The notes below the pieces were generated by a model. It was not told the DNA's origin and searched no databases. It was given only the letters and a program-made list of their open reading frames with translations. A DNA stretch of 64,000 nt from Tianweitania sediminis. Lineage in GTDB: Bacteria > Pseudomonadota > Alphaproteobacteria > Rhizobiales > Rhizobiaceae. Below are positions 54,352 through 63,246 of this stretch, piece by piece. Each line of letters opens with the position of its first letter. Position 1 is the first letter of the stretch. The position numbers were made by a program, and so were the translations under genes. The DNA lies in contig NZ_JAGIYY010000013.1 in assembly GCF_017813335.1 (NCBI RefSeq), positions 42,569 through 106,568 on the forward strand. The letters are read 5' to 3'.

Positions 54352-54978
54352 CTATTGCTTGGCGACGAGCTCGTCTGCGGCCGCAGTAAAGCCCGACAAA
54401 GTCATCGGGATTGAAACGGGCCGACGGTTCATAGCTGTCATTGTTACATTGAACGTGTTGCCTCGCTTCATGGACGCGAGGAGGGCCTCGTTCATCGGGA
54501 TCACAGCGTAAACACCCTTGTCGTCGCTTGCCTCGATCGGGATGCTCTTCTTCTGACCACCATCGACCTGGTACACGACGCCGCCAGGAAGATGCAGGCC
54601 ATGTGGCAAGGCCATAACCATCGACAAACCTTGTGGCCGCTTGCGAATGGATACCGCTAGCACGCGCTCGCCCTTCGGATTGGCGAGCGTTTGGAACATC
54701 TGACAGCTGCCTCCCTGGGCGCCTTGTCCTTCGCTGCAGCGGACATTCCATGGCTTCACGGGTGCGGCGGCTTGCACGGGTCGCTCGGCTGCGGCTGCGG
54801 CTGTCGGCGGCGGAGCGGCCGGCTGATCAGGTGCAAGTTGCGCCGCTTGTTCTGAGCCCGCAGTTGCTCCTGTTGGCGTGGTCTGTTGCCCGCTGGCGCT
54901 GCTTGTCAAAAGGAGGCCAGCAAAGGCAGAGAGCACGAAAGATGAGGATGTTCTCCCCACATGATGACGTGTACGCAT
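54352..54978 (-). CDS. IalB-family (invasion-associated locus B) periplasmic protein
   Basis: A 208-residue protein. The ATG follows GAAGGAGATGTACCC and begins a signal peptide cleaved near ASG-QQ (about residue 32). A low-complexity Pro/Ala linker precedes the IalB domain (WNVRCSEG, GGSCQMFQTL, LAVSIRK, LPGGVVYQVDGG, PMNEALLASMKRG). Two cysteines can form the family disulfide. It is the last gene of the CsgG operon, 107 bases after the small exported protein. It may help assembly in the periplasm; function is not established. Confidence 0.88.
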   Translation of the reverse strand: MRTRHHVGRTSSSFVLSAFAGLLLTSSASGQQTTPTGATAGSEQAAQLAPDQPAAPPPTAAAAAERPVQAAAPVKPWNVRCSEGQGAQGGSCQMFQTLANPKGERVLAVSIRKRPQGLSMVMALPHGLHLPGGVVYQVDGGQKKSIPIEASDDKGVYAVIPMNEALLASMKRGNTFNVTMTAMNRRPVSIPMTLSGFTAAADELVAKQ

Positions 54979-55085
54979 GGGTACATCTCCTTCGGTTGAT
55001 TGATTTGACTCCGGCCGCGCCGTGAAGCGCGGCCGGAGCTGCATGGAGGAGTGAGGAGCACCGATGGTGACCCTAGCTCTTGGGG

Positions 55086-55526
55086 TTACTCCATGCTTTC
55101 CAAGATAGATGAGAGGCTTTCCGCCCCATGACTGCTCGCGCGTCCGGTGTTGACGTTTGAGCTCTGATCGCCATCGCTGACTTGGTCAGAGGTGAGTACC
55201 GTGCCCTTCGAGTCTACAACGATGGAACAGTTGTTGTTGGCGGTGGCTGTTCCCGTGGCGGAACCACCGCCCGGCCCAGCACTGGCGCCGGCCGCACCGT
55301 CACCACCTCTGCCACCCCCGCCTGAACCACCGCACGTGAATATCGCCCCGGCATAGCTGGGCACCTTGTTGCGCATCTGTTCCTTCTGAAGCATGAGCGA
55401 AGCGATTGACGCGCGGTTGGCGTTAGGCTTCGGCTTCCAGCCTGAACTGAATGGGTCGGCTGATGTTGGGCTGCCTATAAGCGAAGCCGTGACGCCGACC
55501 ACCATCGAAAATAAGAACCGTTTCAT
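55086..55526 (-). CDS. Small exported protein of the CsgG/HfaB operon (HfaA-like candidate)
   Basis: A 146-residue protein with a signal peptide (MKRFLFSMVVGVTASLIGSP, cleavage near TSA). The middle is a Gly/Ala/Ser-rich stretch. Then ANNNCSIVVDSKGTVLTSDQ and VSDGDQSSNVN follow an NN-V-V-S-Q-N-G spacing like that of HfaA and curli-type subunits. Two Cys flank the Gly-rich part. It is placed between the repeat protein and the IalB gene. I infer a secreted fibre or anchor subunit exported through the CsgG-like pore. The similarity is weak and needs a profile search. Confidence 0.6.
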   Translation of the reverse strand: MKRFLFSMVVGVTASLIGSPTSADPFSSGWKPKPNANRASIASLMLQKEQMRNKVPSYAGAIFTCGGSGGGGRGGDGAAGASAGPGGGSATGTATANNNCSIVVDSKGTVLTSDQVSDGDQSSNVNTGRASSHGAESLSSILESME

Positions 55527-55549
55527 GTGCGTGCTCTCCCCAGAAAGGT

Positions 55550-55575
55550 GGGGAAGGGCGGGAGCCGCCCTCCCC
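55550..55575 (-). other. GC-rich hairpin inside the CsgG operon
   Basis: GGGGAAGGGCGG pairs with CCGCCCTCCCC with one bulged base and a 3-base loop, between the 368-residue and 146-residue protein genes. There is no T-run. It probably stabilises the upstream message or adjusts the ratio of the two products. Confidence 0.5.
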
Positions 55576-55583
55576 CGCTTTCA

Positions 55584-56690
55584 TCATTCGTCGCTGTCAG
55601 GCATGCCAACAGAGATGCTGAGGTTGTTTCCAACCGCCGTTGCAGCGTTACGCACAATCGGGGTGATCTCGTCCAAACCACCACCGAGGCCCGCCTCGCC
55701 GAAGCCGGTGTAGCCGTTCAGGCTCACATTGTTCACCGATGCAGCAGCGCTGACATTTGCGTAGCCCCACTGCGTTAGATCCGCCACCATCACATGATTT
55801 TCGATGTTGTCGGACTCGATCGTAAACGAGGCGTTGTTGGTGACCGCCGTGGCCGCATTGTCGACGTAAGCGTTTAAGATGTTTGACACGCTTGCGCTGG
55901 CATTGACCTCCGCTGGCTCGATCAGTCCCGCGCCCGCCGCCACCGTCAGGAGAGCGGCCATTGTCGTATGCTCGTTGATGTCTTCGAGATCCTCGTCGTT
56001 CTCGACGATGTAGGCGCCAGCGAGAAGCGCACCGAGAGCGCCGATGCCGGACAGTTCGCCTCCCTCTGCGCCGAACCCGCCTGCAGCGAATTGTGCATCG
56101 TGCAGGTAAAGCGGCACATCAGCCTCAATCGACTGGTTGTTGGCCACAGCCGTTGCGGCGTTCTCGACCATCGGCAAGTCGACCGCGCTGAGGACCCCAT
56201 CCAGGATCACGTTTTCAACAGGGACTTCACCTGTCACCTGAACTTGGAACCCGAGGGTATCAGTCCCTTCGGTGATCGTCCCACCGTCCAGAAGGCTTGC
56301 CGTCAAGTTGTTGCTGGCAGGACCAGTCCCAACCACCGGCGTGATTTCTGCCGGATCAGGCCCGCTGTCATCAAAAACGGTGTCGAAGTTGAATGTTTCG
56401 TTGACCAGAATGGTCCCACTGCCGGTGGTCCCGTTCGGGGCCGCGTTGTTGAAGACGCCGTCCACATTCGAGGTTGCGCTGATGTTGCCGAAGTGGACCT
56501 GCAGCTTCTCTACCTGCACCAGGCCTTCCGGGTCGTTGTCGACATAAACGTCGACGCTGACATTCGTTTCGCCCGTTACGGTATGCGTCCAATCCCAATC
56601 CACCACTTCGAACGCCGAAGCGCCTTGTGTAATCCCCAGCAACGCCGCCGAAGCCGTCGCGCCGAGAAGTATTGCCCGATACTTAGTCAT
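55584..56690 (-). CDS. Secreted repeat protein of the CsgG/HfaB operon (HfaD-like candidate)
   Basis: A 368-residue protein with a signal peptide (MTKYRAILLGATASAALLGI, cleavage near ASA). Three repeats of the form NAATAVxNNxSI/F occur near residues 182, 283 and 350 (NAATAVANNQSI, NAATAVTNNASF, NAATAVGNNLSI). Asn-rich VSNILNAYVDN segments surround them. The Asn/Ala/Val repeats recall beta-solenoid or curli-like units and the HfaD holdfast-anchor proteins. The start overlaps the CsgG-like stop by four bases, so it is likely an export substrate of that pore. Confidence 0.65.
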   Translation of the reverse strand: MTKYRAILLGATASAALLGITQGASAFEVVDWDWTHTVTGETNVSVDVYVDNDPEGLVQVEKLQVHFGNISATSNVDGVFNNAAPNGTTGSGTILVNETFNFDTVFDDSGPDPAEITPVVGTGPASNNLTASLLDGGTITEGTDTLGFQVQVTGEVPVENVILDGVLSAVDLPMVENAATAVANNQSIEADVPLYLHDAQFAAGGFGAEGGELSGIGALGALLAGAYIVENDEDLEDINEHTTMAALLTVAAGAGLIEPAEVNASASVSNILNAYVDNAATAVTNNASFTIESDNIENHVMVADLTQWGYANVSAAASVNNVSLNGYTGFGEAGLGGGLDEITPIVRNAATAVGNNLSISVGMPDSDE

Positions 56691-57538
56691 GACTTCTCTC
56701 CTGTTGATGGCCGCTTTTTCAGGTATGACGCCGTGTGATTGTTCTCCACGAGAGCGCAGCCTTCACTCTTGGGGAGACCAAGGAAGTCCGTCATGATCTG
56801 GTGAACGGCCATTTCAGCGACGGACCGCACGCCGAGCTGAAGCGGTTCATTCCGAATCGCTCCGACGTCTAGCTCGATGAGCGTATTGCCGAAGAACCGG
56901 AACACTCCGGCTTCGACTTCGTAGCCGCGCACCTGCTTTTGCAGGCTTGCGACGTAAAGGATCTTGAAGCTCCGCGCGTCGATCACACGCAGATCGAGGG
57001 CGACATTGACCACGACGCTACGGGCGCCGCCGCCGATACCCTGCACAAAGAGCTGCGCACCGCCTGAGACGATGTTGTAGTTAAGCTCCGTCAGAGCACC
57101 GATAAGGATGAAGTCGCTGGCGGGTAGCTTGCCGTATTCCGCCTCAGTACGGGACAGCTTCTTCTGTTCAGCAAGCTTCACTTCCGCCAGCGGTATACGA
57201 AGGTCGAGCCGCTCGACCTGTGTGACCTTCTTCGTTTTCTGCAGAGCGCTGATCACCATCTCAGACACACCCTGGCTCAAAGCCCGGCTGTCATTGTCGG
57301 TATTGATCTGCCCCGTCTTGTCTACGATCTCCCCCACGGAAAAGACCGGCAGTCGTTTCGAATTCACTTTGAGATCAGCAAGATCTGCGAGGCACTTGCT
57401 GTATGGCGTAGGGTTGTTTGTAACGGCGTAGCCGTAAGCGGGCTTGACCCCCGCGGTATTCATGTCCTCTTTTGTTGTTGAACAACCTGCTAAACCCAAA
57501 GAACTGACAGATAAGATCGTTAGTAGACGTCCCCACAT
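56687..57538 (-). CDS. CsgG/HfaB-family outer-membrane secretion lipoprotein
   Basis: A 283-residue protein from the ATG after GGGGGGTGATCGC. The lipoprotein signal ends in LAGC, so it should be acylated and go to the outer membrane. The CsgG fold is visible in LPVFSVGEIVDKTGQ, MVISALQKTKKVTQVERLDL, ADFILIGALTELNYNI and LDLRVIDARSFKIL. Relatives form a nonameric pore for curlin export (CsgG) or anchor the holdfast (HfaB). It leads the four-gene operon. The next gene starts inside its stop codon. Confidence 0.92.
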   Translation of the reverse strand: MWGRLLTILSVSSLGLAGCSTTKEDMNTAGVKPAYGYAVTNNPTPYSKCLADLADLKVNSKRLPVFSVGEIVDKTGQINTDNDSRALSQGVSEMVISALQKTKKVTQVERLDLRIPLAEVKLAEQKKLSRTEAEYGKLPASDFILIGALTELNYNIVSGGAQLFVQGIGGGARSVVVNVALDLRVIDARSFKILYVASLQKQVRGYEVEAGVFRFFGNTLIELDVGAIRNEPLQLGVRSVAEMAVHQIMTDFLGLPKSEGCALVENNHTASYLKKRPSTGEKS

Positions 57539-57685
57539 GCGATCACCCCCCAATAAGCCCTAACCCCGAGCTACAATCGCATGATCAGACTATTACTTTG
57601 CAAACCTTTGTATAATGAAATTATTAACTGTCTTAAGCCAAATTTTTTCCTTGAGCTCGAGCGGTATTACGACCTAGGAGGTAAG

Positions 57686-57844
57686 ATGATTGAAAGATCT
57701 TCAACCTACCTCAAAAGGAGTATCCAAAATTGGGGAGATCAGGACGCGATCATCTGCAAGCGTCCAAGTGTCGTGACCGGTGCAGGCGGGCTATCACACC
57801 TATCGAACCGAACTAGAACTTCGATCCCTGCTGCGCTGGTGTAG
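57686..57844 (+). CDS. Possible small protein upstream of the GGDEF-EAL gene
   Basis: A 52-codon frame whose ATG follows a near-perfect GGAGGTAAG. The peptide (MIERSSTYLKRSIQNWGDQD, then a Ser/Thr/Leu-rich tail) has no known family. It runs into the TTCCCTG repeat array and may be the start of a truncated gene. Confidence 0.3.
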   Translation: MIERSSTYLKRSIQNWGDQDAIICKRPSVVTGAGGLSHLSNRTRTSIPAALV

Positions 57845-58010
57845 CTTCCCTGCTCGGCGAAAGTCATTCCCTGCTACTTGGCTTAGGGAATTCTGCCTTT
57901 GAAACGGCTTGTTCCCGGGAGTTTCGAGGAAATGAGGCCGGCTTCAGAGCCCATAAAACTATAACTATCCCTGTTACGGGGATTGCTCCCTGAGCAGCTG
58001 ATCCCTTCTT
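57825..58010. repeat. Array of TTCCCTG/AGGGAA palindromic units
   Basis: TCCCTG occurs at 57825-57830, 57847-57852, 57868-57873, 57968-57973 and 57987-57992. TTAGGGAA (57883-57890) forms an inverted pair with the copy at 57867. CCGGGAG and GGGGAT variants lie between. The array gives a series of small hairpins. I recall such arrays in rhizobial intergenic DNA near mobile regions. Confidence 0.5.
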
Positions 58011-58103
58011 CTAGTTCAGCTTCTTCAGATCTTGCTCCGTTAAAGCGATCTTTACACCAACCGCTCTACCCTGGGTGTTTAGATCGTCTCCGGTGCTGAG
58101 GAC

Positions 58104-60407
58104 ATGAACTCGTTCACACTTCCCGACCAGCAGACCAGTGAGCAGCTCCCGCGCGAGATCTACATCTCGTTCGTCTCGGCTCTGTACGGTGAACTGCGCT
58201 CGCTAATTATCGGAAGTGTTGCTGCCACCGGCGCGGCGTTGCTCATCGCCTGGAAGACCGGCAATCCCTATCTTTACGCCAGCGTGGCGCTCATCCTCGC
58301 GGTCGCCACCTATCGTGCCATCGAGGTGCGGCGCTACCGGCGCTCGGATCCTTCTTCCTGGACCCAGGACGACGCGCGAGACTGGGAAGCTCACTACGTC
58401 ATAGCAGCCGCGGCTTACGTTGCCCTGCTCAGCACGTTTTGCATGATGACGTTCCTGCTGACCGATGACGCCTTCAGCCAGATGCTGAGCCTGTCCATGG
58501 TGATTGCCTACCACATCGGAGTCTCTGGCCGGAACTATGCCCACGACAAGCTGATCGATGCGCAGATCCTTTGCTCTGCCGTTCCGCTGGCGATCGGCCT
58601 GATTTCGGCCGGCGGCTATTATCCCTTAATCGGCATATTGGTGCTGTTGCCTCTTTTCGTGGCGATGAGACGCATCGCTGCTGGCCTGAAGAACACGCTC
58701 GTAAAGGCCGTCAGCAGCGCGAGTGGCTATTCGAAGCTGGCCAGCCGGTTCGATACTGCCTTAACGAACATGCCGCATGGACTGGTGATGTTCGATGCAC
58801 AACGTCGTGCCGTGGTGCTCAACCAGAGCCTTCGCTCCGTGCTGGGTACTGCGTCACAGCCGGAACAGCCTTTTTCCATCGACAGCCTGGACGACCTGAT
58901 CGCCGCCTGCCCTTTCAAAGCATCGCCTCAGGCGGAACGGTTGCTGAAGCGCATGTGCCTCTCCGCAAGCACAGGCCGAAGCGAGAAAGCCGACTTCCCT
59001 ACGGATGATGGCCGCTTCTTGTCTGTTACCGTCCAAGGCGCGGACAGCGGCGGCTTTGTGGTGTGTTTCGAGGACATCACGGAACGCCGCTCCGCCGAGG
59101 AAAAGGTGGAGTTCCTTGCCACATTCGATTCTCTTACCGGGCTGCTGAACCGCAACGGCCTTGACTCCTTAATCGAGGGAACGCTCGCAAAAGCAGAAGC
59201 GGACGGGGGGCGCTTGTGGGTGATGTTCATCGACCTAGACAACTTCAAGCGCGTCAACGACACGTTGGGGCACCATCAAGGTGACAATCTGCTGCGTGAA
59301 GTGGCGCGACGGCTTACCGCAGTGGTCGGGCAGGCTGGCAAGACTGCTCGCTTCGGTGGCGACGAGTTCGTGGTCTGCTTGCCGTCGGTCGACATGCCCA
59401 CTGCGGTTGAGCTTGCAGAAGCGGCTATCGCGATCCTGTCGAAGCCATATCAATTGAGCAATCACTCCGTTGCTCTCGGCGCCAGCGTAGGCGTGGCGGT
59501 GTCGGGCGGCAGGAACACCACGAAAGAAAAGCTGCTTCGAGACGCCGATACGGCGCTTTACCAGGCGAAGGCCGATGGCAAAGGCATCTGGCGTGCTTTC
59601 GAACCCGAGATGGCTCATCGCGCGCGGGCGCGGCAAGCGATCGAGACGGACATCCGGAAGGCGGTTGAAGAGCGCCGCTTCCACCTGGCCTATCAGCCGT
59701 TAGTTGACATGAAGTCCCGGCACGTGCGCACGTTCGAGGCGCTGCTTCGGTGGGATCATCCGGAACGCGGCTCCGTTTCGCCGCAGGAGTTCATCCCGGT
59801 TGTAGAAGATCTCGGGCTCATCGTTTCTCTGGGACGTTGGGTGCTAGAAACCGCCTGCCTGCAATGTCTGAAATGGCCAGAGGACATCCGCGTCGCCGTA
59901 AACCTTTCCTCCTTGCAGTTTCGCGACGGAAACTTCCTTGAGGTCGTGCGCCAGACCCTTAAGCAAACCGGCTTGCCCGCCTCACGACTAGAGCTTGAGA
60001 TCACCGAGTCAGTGTTGCTTCACAACGAGGCGGGGGCTCTTAAGGACCTCGCGGGCTTATCCAGGATGGGTGTTCGTTTGGCCCTGGACGATTTCGGCAC
60101 AGGTTACTCGAGCCTCAGCTATCTCCGCTGGCTTAAGCTCGACAAAATCAAGATCGACCGCGCATTCGTGCGCGATATTGGTCAGGATCCGAAGTCCCTG
60201 AAACTCATAGCCGGCATCGTCAGCTTGGCAAAGGAGCTCGGTCTTTCGGTCACGGTGGAAGGCGTTGAAACTCGGCAACAACTGGCTCTCTTGGAAGAGA
60301 TCGGACAAATTGATGAGCTTCAAGGCTATCTTTTCAGTAAACCTTTACATATTGATGAGACCTTGACTCTGATTGCAAGCTTAAGCCAGAAGCGAGACGC
60401 AGCCTAG
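58104..60407 (+). CDS. Membrane GGDEF-EAL c-di-GMP cyclase/phosphodiesterase
   Basis: A 767-residue protein. About five to six hydrophobic helices fill residues 30-205. A PAS-like segment follows (FDTALTNMPHGLVMFDAQRR). The GGDEF domain has the intact ARFGGDEF loop and VMFIDLDNFKRVNDTLGHH. The EAL domain has FEALLRWDHPERG, NLSSLQF, ELEITESVLL, ALDDFGTGYSSLSYL and KIKIDRAFV, with the catalytic residues kept. Both activities are possible. It starts divergently from the CsgG operon and is followed 29 bases on by the FeeM-like gene. Confidence 0.95.
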   Translation: MNSFTLPDQQTSEQLPREIYISFVSALYGELRSLIIGSVAATGAALLIAWKTGNPYLYASVALILAVATYRAIEVRRYRRSDPSSWTQDDARDWEAHYVIAAAAYVALLSTFCMMTFLLTDDAFSQMLSLSMVIAYHIGVSGRNYAHDKLIDAQILCSAVPLAIGLISAGGYYPLIGILVLLPLFVAMRRIAAGLKNTLVKAVSSASGYSKLASRFDTALTNMPHGLVMFDAQRRAVVLNQSLRSVLGTASQPEQPFSIDSLDDLIAACPFKASPQAERLLKRMCLSASTGRSEKADFPTDDGRFLSVTVQGADSGGFVVCFEDITERRSAEEKVEFLATFDSLTGLLNRNGLDSLIEGTLAKAEADGGRLWVMFIDLDNFKRVNDTLGHHQGDNLLREVARRLTAVVGQAGKTARFGGDEFVVCLPSVDMPTAVELAEAAIAILSKPYQLSNHSVALGASVGVAVSGGRNTTKEKLLRDADTALYQAKADGKGIWRAFEPEMAHRARARQAIETDIRKAVEERRFHLAYQPLVDMKSRHVRTFEALLRWDHPERGSVSPQEFIPVVEDLGLIVSLGRWVLETACLQCLKWPEDIRVAVNLSSLQFRDGNFLEVVRQTLKQTGLPASRLELEITESVLLHNEAGALKDLAGLSRMGVRLALDDFGTGYSSLSYLRWLKLDKIKIDRAFVRDIGQDPKSLKLIAGIVSLAKELGLSVTVEGVETRQQLALLEEIGQIDELQGYLFSKPLHIDETLTLIASLSQKRDAA

Positions 60408-60436
60408 ACGGCGCTCCTTCGGCCCAAGGACGAAAT

Positions 60437-61192
60437 ATGGAAGCGATCGCTGAAACCGCAGGCAACCGGTTTGTTGATCGCGTCCAGAAGCTCCTTGAGC
60501 GGGTTGAATACCGACCCGCCAGGACACCCGAAGACCGGGAGCAGATCTTCCGTCAGCGATATGCCGCCTATCTCCGCGAAGGCGCGATCGTGGCGAATTC
60601 AACCGGCCGCTTCACCGATCCCTATGACGAAACGCCGAACGCGCAGCTTCTCGGTCTGTTTGTCGACGACAACCTGTGTGCGTCCATGCGCATCCACGCA
60701 ACGGGATCAGGCTGTTTCGAACTGCCGGCCATGTGGGCCTTTGCGGATATTCTGAAGCCGGAAATGGAAAGGGGCCGTCGGATCGTCGATCCGACCCGCT
60801 TCGTGGTTGATGCCCAATGGTCGCGGCAATATCCGGAACTCGCGTATCTGACGGCGCGGACGGGCTGGGTCGCCGGAGAACACTACAAGGCGGATCTGGT
60901 GCTTTCCACGGCCAGGGCGGAGCACCAGGCGTTCTATAAGCGCGTCTTCAACTACCGGCTTGTTTGCGATTGCAGGCAATACCACACGCTGACCAAACCG
61001 CTCAGCCTGCTGTTTCTGGACTTTCAGGAGCAGCGGAACGTCGTTGAAGCGCGCTATCCGTTTCTGCGCTCCACGCGCGCCGAGCGTGAGGCGATGTTCG
61101 GAGAAGCCGAGAGAACAAGCACTCCGGCGACGCTGTTTGGCAGCAGCAGACACGGCTGCTCCTATGGAGGAGCCGCGGAGCGGAATACCTGA
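60437..61192 (+). CDS. FeeM-like N-acyl amino acid synthase / GNAT acyltransferase
   Basis: A 251-residue protein. VEYRPARTPEDREQIFRQRY and AAYLREGAIVANSTGRFTDP, with YDETPNAQLLGLFVDDNLC and a SMRIHATG strand, fit the FeeM catalytic core. This is a GNAT-fold relative of acyl-homoserine lactone synthases that joins an acyl-ACP to an amino acid. RRIVDPTRFVVDAQWSRQYPELAYL is a second conserved block. It follows the GGDEF-EAL gene at 29 bases, so the two are probably co-expressed. The C-terminal 30 residues are unassigned. Confidence 0.78.
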   Translation: MEAIAETAGNRFVDRVQKLLERVEYRPARTPEDREQIFRQRYAAYLREGAIVANSTGRFTDPYDETPNAQLLGLFVDDNLCASMRIHATGSGCFELPAMWAFADILKPEMERGRRIVDPTRFVVDAQWSRQYPELAYLTARTGWVAGEHYKADLVLSTARAEHQAFYKRVFNYRLVCDCRQYHTLTKPLSLLFLDFQEQRNVVEARYPFLRSTRAEREAMFGEAERTSTPATLFGSSRHGCSYGGAAERNT

Positions 61193-61295
61193 CTACTGCG
61201 GCCCCGAACCGTCGTTTTATCCGCCGATCAGGTTTTACAGAAGATCCCTCGGAGAACAGAATCCAGGTCGCTTTCGGAAGACGCCGGTCGCTCGC

Positions 61296-62144
61296 TCACT
61301 GCATGTTGCTGAGAGCACCCCAGGCACCGACCATGCGCGGGTAAAAGAAGCAGGAATTGTCGAGACGGGCTTGTTCCTTGAGGCGCTGGGCCAGGGTTGC
61401 CAAGTCGATCTGGTTCGGATCAGCAACCGATAGCTGTTCGATTCGCGGCATGAGGCTACGAAGTGTTTCGGCAAGGTAGTCGCAGGCCTGGTCCGTGGTC
61501 TCGCCCGCCGACACGCGCGTGGACGCCGTCACAAGCGGGTTGAGCTGCGCCGCCGACATCAAGCTGAACAGCTTCGATCCGACATCAACGTCGACACCAT
61601 CCTTGCGATAGCATTCCACGATCCAGCCGAGCGCCTGGTCGAAGAGCGCCATGGGCGGATAAACACTGGCGGTGGTGAGATCCATCTCGATGAACGCCAT
61701 GACGCCACCCGGCTTCAAAGCCTGCTTGAGCCGGGTCAATGTCTTCGCCTGATCCCGCATGTGAAGCAGAATGAAGCGCCCCACTACGGCGTCGAACCTG
61801 TCGTGTTCCACCTCGTGGATTTCGCCCTCCACGAACGTGACGTTTGACCATCCGGCAGCGGCAACCTTGTTCCGCGCAGCCTGGAGGGCATCAGGAGCCC
61901 GGTCGAGTCCGACGACTTGACCTTCGGCTCCGACCACGCCGGCGGCGATCAGTGAAACGTCACCGGCGCCGCATCCGATATCGAGGACCCGCATGCCGGG
62001 ACGCAGGCCCGCGTTGTGAAAAACGGATTCCGTAAAGTGACGAAAAAACTCGCCCTGTTGCGTGAGGCGCTCGAGCTCCTCCTTGCCGTGACCCAAAACA
62101 TAACCGGCCGCAGACGCATCGTACATTTGGCTTAGCTTGGTCAT
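61296..62144 (-). CDS. SAM-dependent methyltransferase
   Basis: A 282-residue class I methyltransferase. Motif I is VLDIGCGAGDVSLIAAGV (about residues 53-70), the acidic strand end is VVGLDRAPDAL, motif IV is FDAVVGRFILLHM and motif VI is ALKPGGVMAFIEMD. The C-terminal 110 residues form a substrate lid. It is divergent from an alpha/beta hydrolase. The substrate is unknown; small molecules are typical for this group. Confidence 0.9.
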   Translation of the reverse strand: MTKLSQMYDASAAGYVLGHGKEELERLTQQGEFFRHFTESVFHNAGLRPGMRVLDIGCGAGDVSLIAAGVVGAEGQVVGLDRAPDALQAARNKVAAAGWSNVTFVEGEIHEVEHDRFDAVVGRFILLHMRDQAKTLTRLKQALKPGGVMAFIEMDLTTASVYPPMALFDQALGWIVECYRKDGVDVDVGSKLFSLMSAAQLNPLVTASTRVSAGETTDQACDYLAETLRSLMPRIEQLSVADPNQIDLATLAQRLKEQARLDNSCFFYPRMVGAWGALSNMQ

Positions 62145-62333
62145 CGGTCTGAACTTCCGTGCAACTTTATCGAACAGCTAGCGGAAGGATTTACCTTAAG
62201 TCCAGACATTTCTTGCAGAGGGCCGCCGGTCTACCACTTCATAACCGACGCCTATTAGAACAGGAGCACCAACGGAGAAGTACACGACTTCTTCGCTCCC
62301 ATTCAAGTACTTCGTCAGGAGGCGAGGCCGATT

Positions 62334-63170
62334 ATGCGAGATTTTGCACTATCAACAAGTCATGGCAAGATCGTCGGAAAAGATAGCGGCGGTCATGGAT
62401 TGCCGATCCTCTTCCTGCACGGCAATTCTGCATCGCAGGATGTCTTCAAGAGCCAGATGGAAAGTGGTTTGGCTTCTAAGCATCGGGTGATTACCTTGGA
62501 TCTTCCAGGTCATGGCGGATCGCAGGATGCTGTTGATCCGCAGCGCACGTATACACTCCCCGGCTACGCCGACGCGGTTTGCGAGGTGCTGGAGGCTCTG
62601 AGTATCAAACGCGCTGCTTTGGCGGGTTGGTCTCTCGGAGGACATGTTGCCCTTGAGGTGGCGTCTCGCTGGGCAGGTGTTGCTGCCATCGCCTTGACAG
62701 GCACACCGCCGGCGCGCCCCGGAATGGAAGGGCTGATGGAGGCATTTCAGCCCCACCCTGCCTTCGGGTTGCTATCTCAAGCACACCTGGATGATGAGCA
62801 GATCGCATTCGTTGCCCGAGCCATGGCCTCGGAGCCGTATGTTGCCGATTTCCAGGCAGCCATTCGCCGGACTGATGGTCAGGCGCGGCAGATCCTGTTT
62901 GCAAGCTTGGCGGCAGGGCTGGCGACCGACGAACTCGACTTCGTTGAAAACAGCGACGTGCCAATCGCCATCATCGATGGCGAGGCGGAGCCATTCTCAA
63001 GCGCGAGCTTCCTTGAAAACGTCCACTTCAAGTCGCTTTGGGGCGGTCACCCCGCGCGGATCGCGCAGGCAGGCCACGCGCCGTTCCTTGAAAGTTCCCG
63101 CGCCTATAACGCGCATCTCGCGGCCTTTCTCCGTGAGGTGGAAGCAAAGCAAAGGCGGTTAGCCGCCTAA
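62334..63170 (+). CDS. Alpha/beta hydrolase
   Basis: A 278-residue hydrolase. HGNSASQDVF is the oxyanion-hole loop, GWSLGGH the nucleophile elbow, and the C-terminal QAGHAPFLES the catalytic His. The acid is likely Asp in IIDGEAEPF. AGGAGGCGAG precedes the ATG. A 7-bp inverted repeat (GAAGTAC 62277-62283, GTACTTC 62307-62313) lies upstream as a possible operator. An esterase or lactonase role is possible, but the substrate cannot be read. Confidence 0.92.
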   Translation: MRDFALSTSHGKIVGKDSGGHGLPILFLHGNSASQDVFKSQMESGLASKHRVITLDLPGHGGSQDAVDPQRTYTLPGYADAVCEVLEALSIKRAALAGWSLGGHVALEVASRWAGVAAIALTGTPPARPGMEGLMEAFQPHPAFGLLSQAHLDDEQIAFVARAMASEPYVADFQAAIRRTDGQARQILFASLAAGLATDELDFVENSDVPIAIIDGEAEPFSSASFLENVHFKSLWGGHPARIAQAGHAPFLESSRAYNAHLAAFLREVEAKQRRLAA

Positions 63171-63246
63171 CCAGTACGACACTAAGAAATGTTGCTGCTG
63201 ACAACTGTCAGCCGCCTAAACTGCTTCCCCATTTGGATGATCAGGC

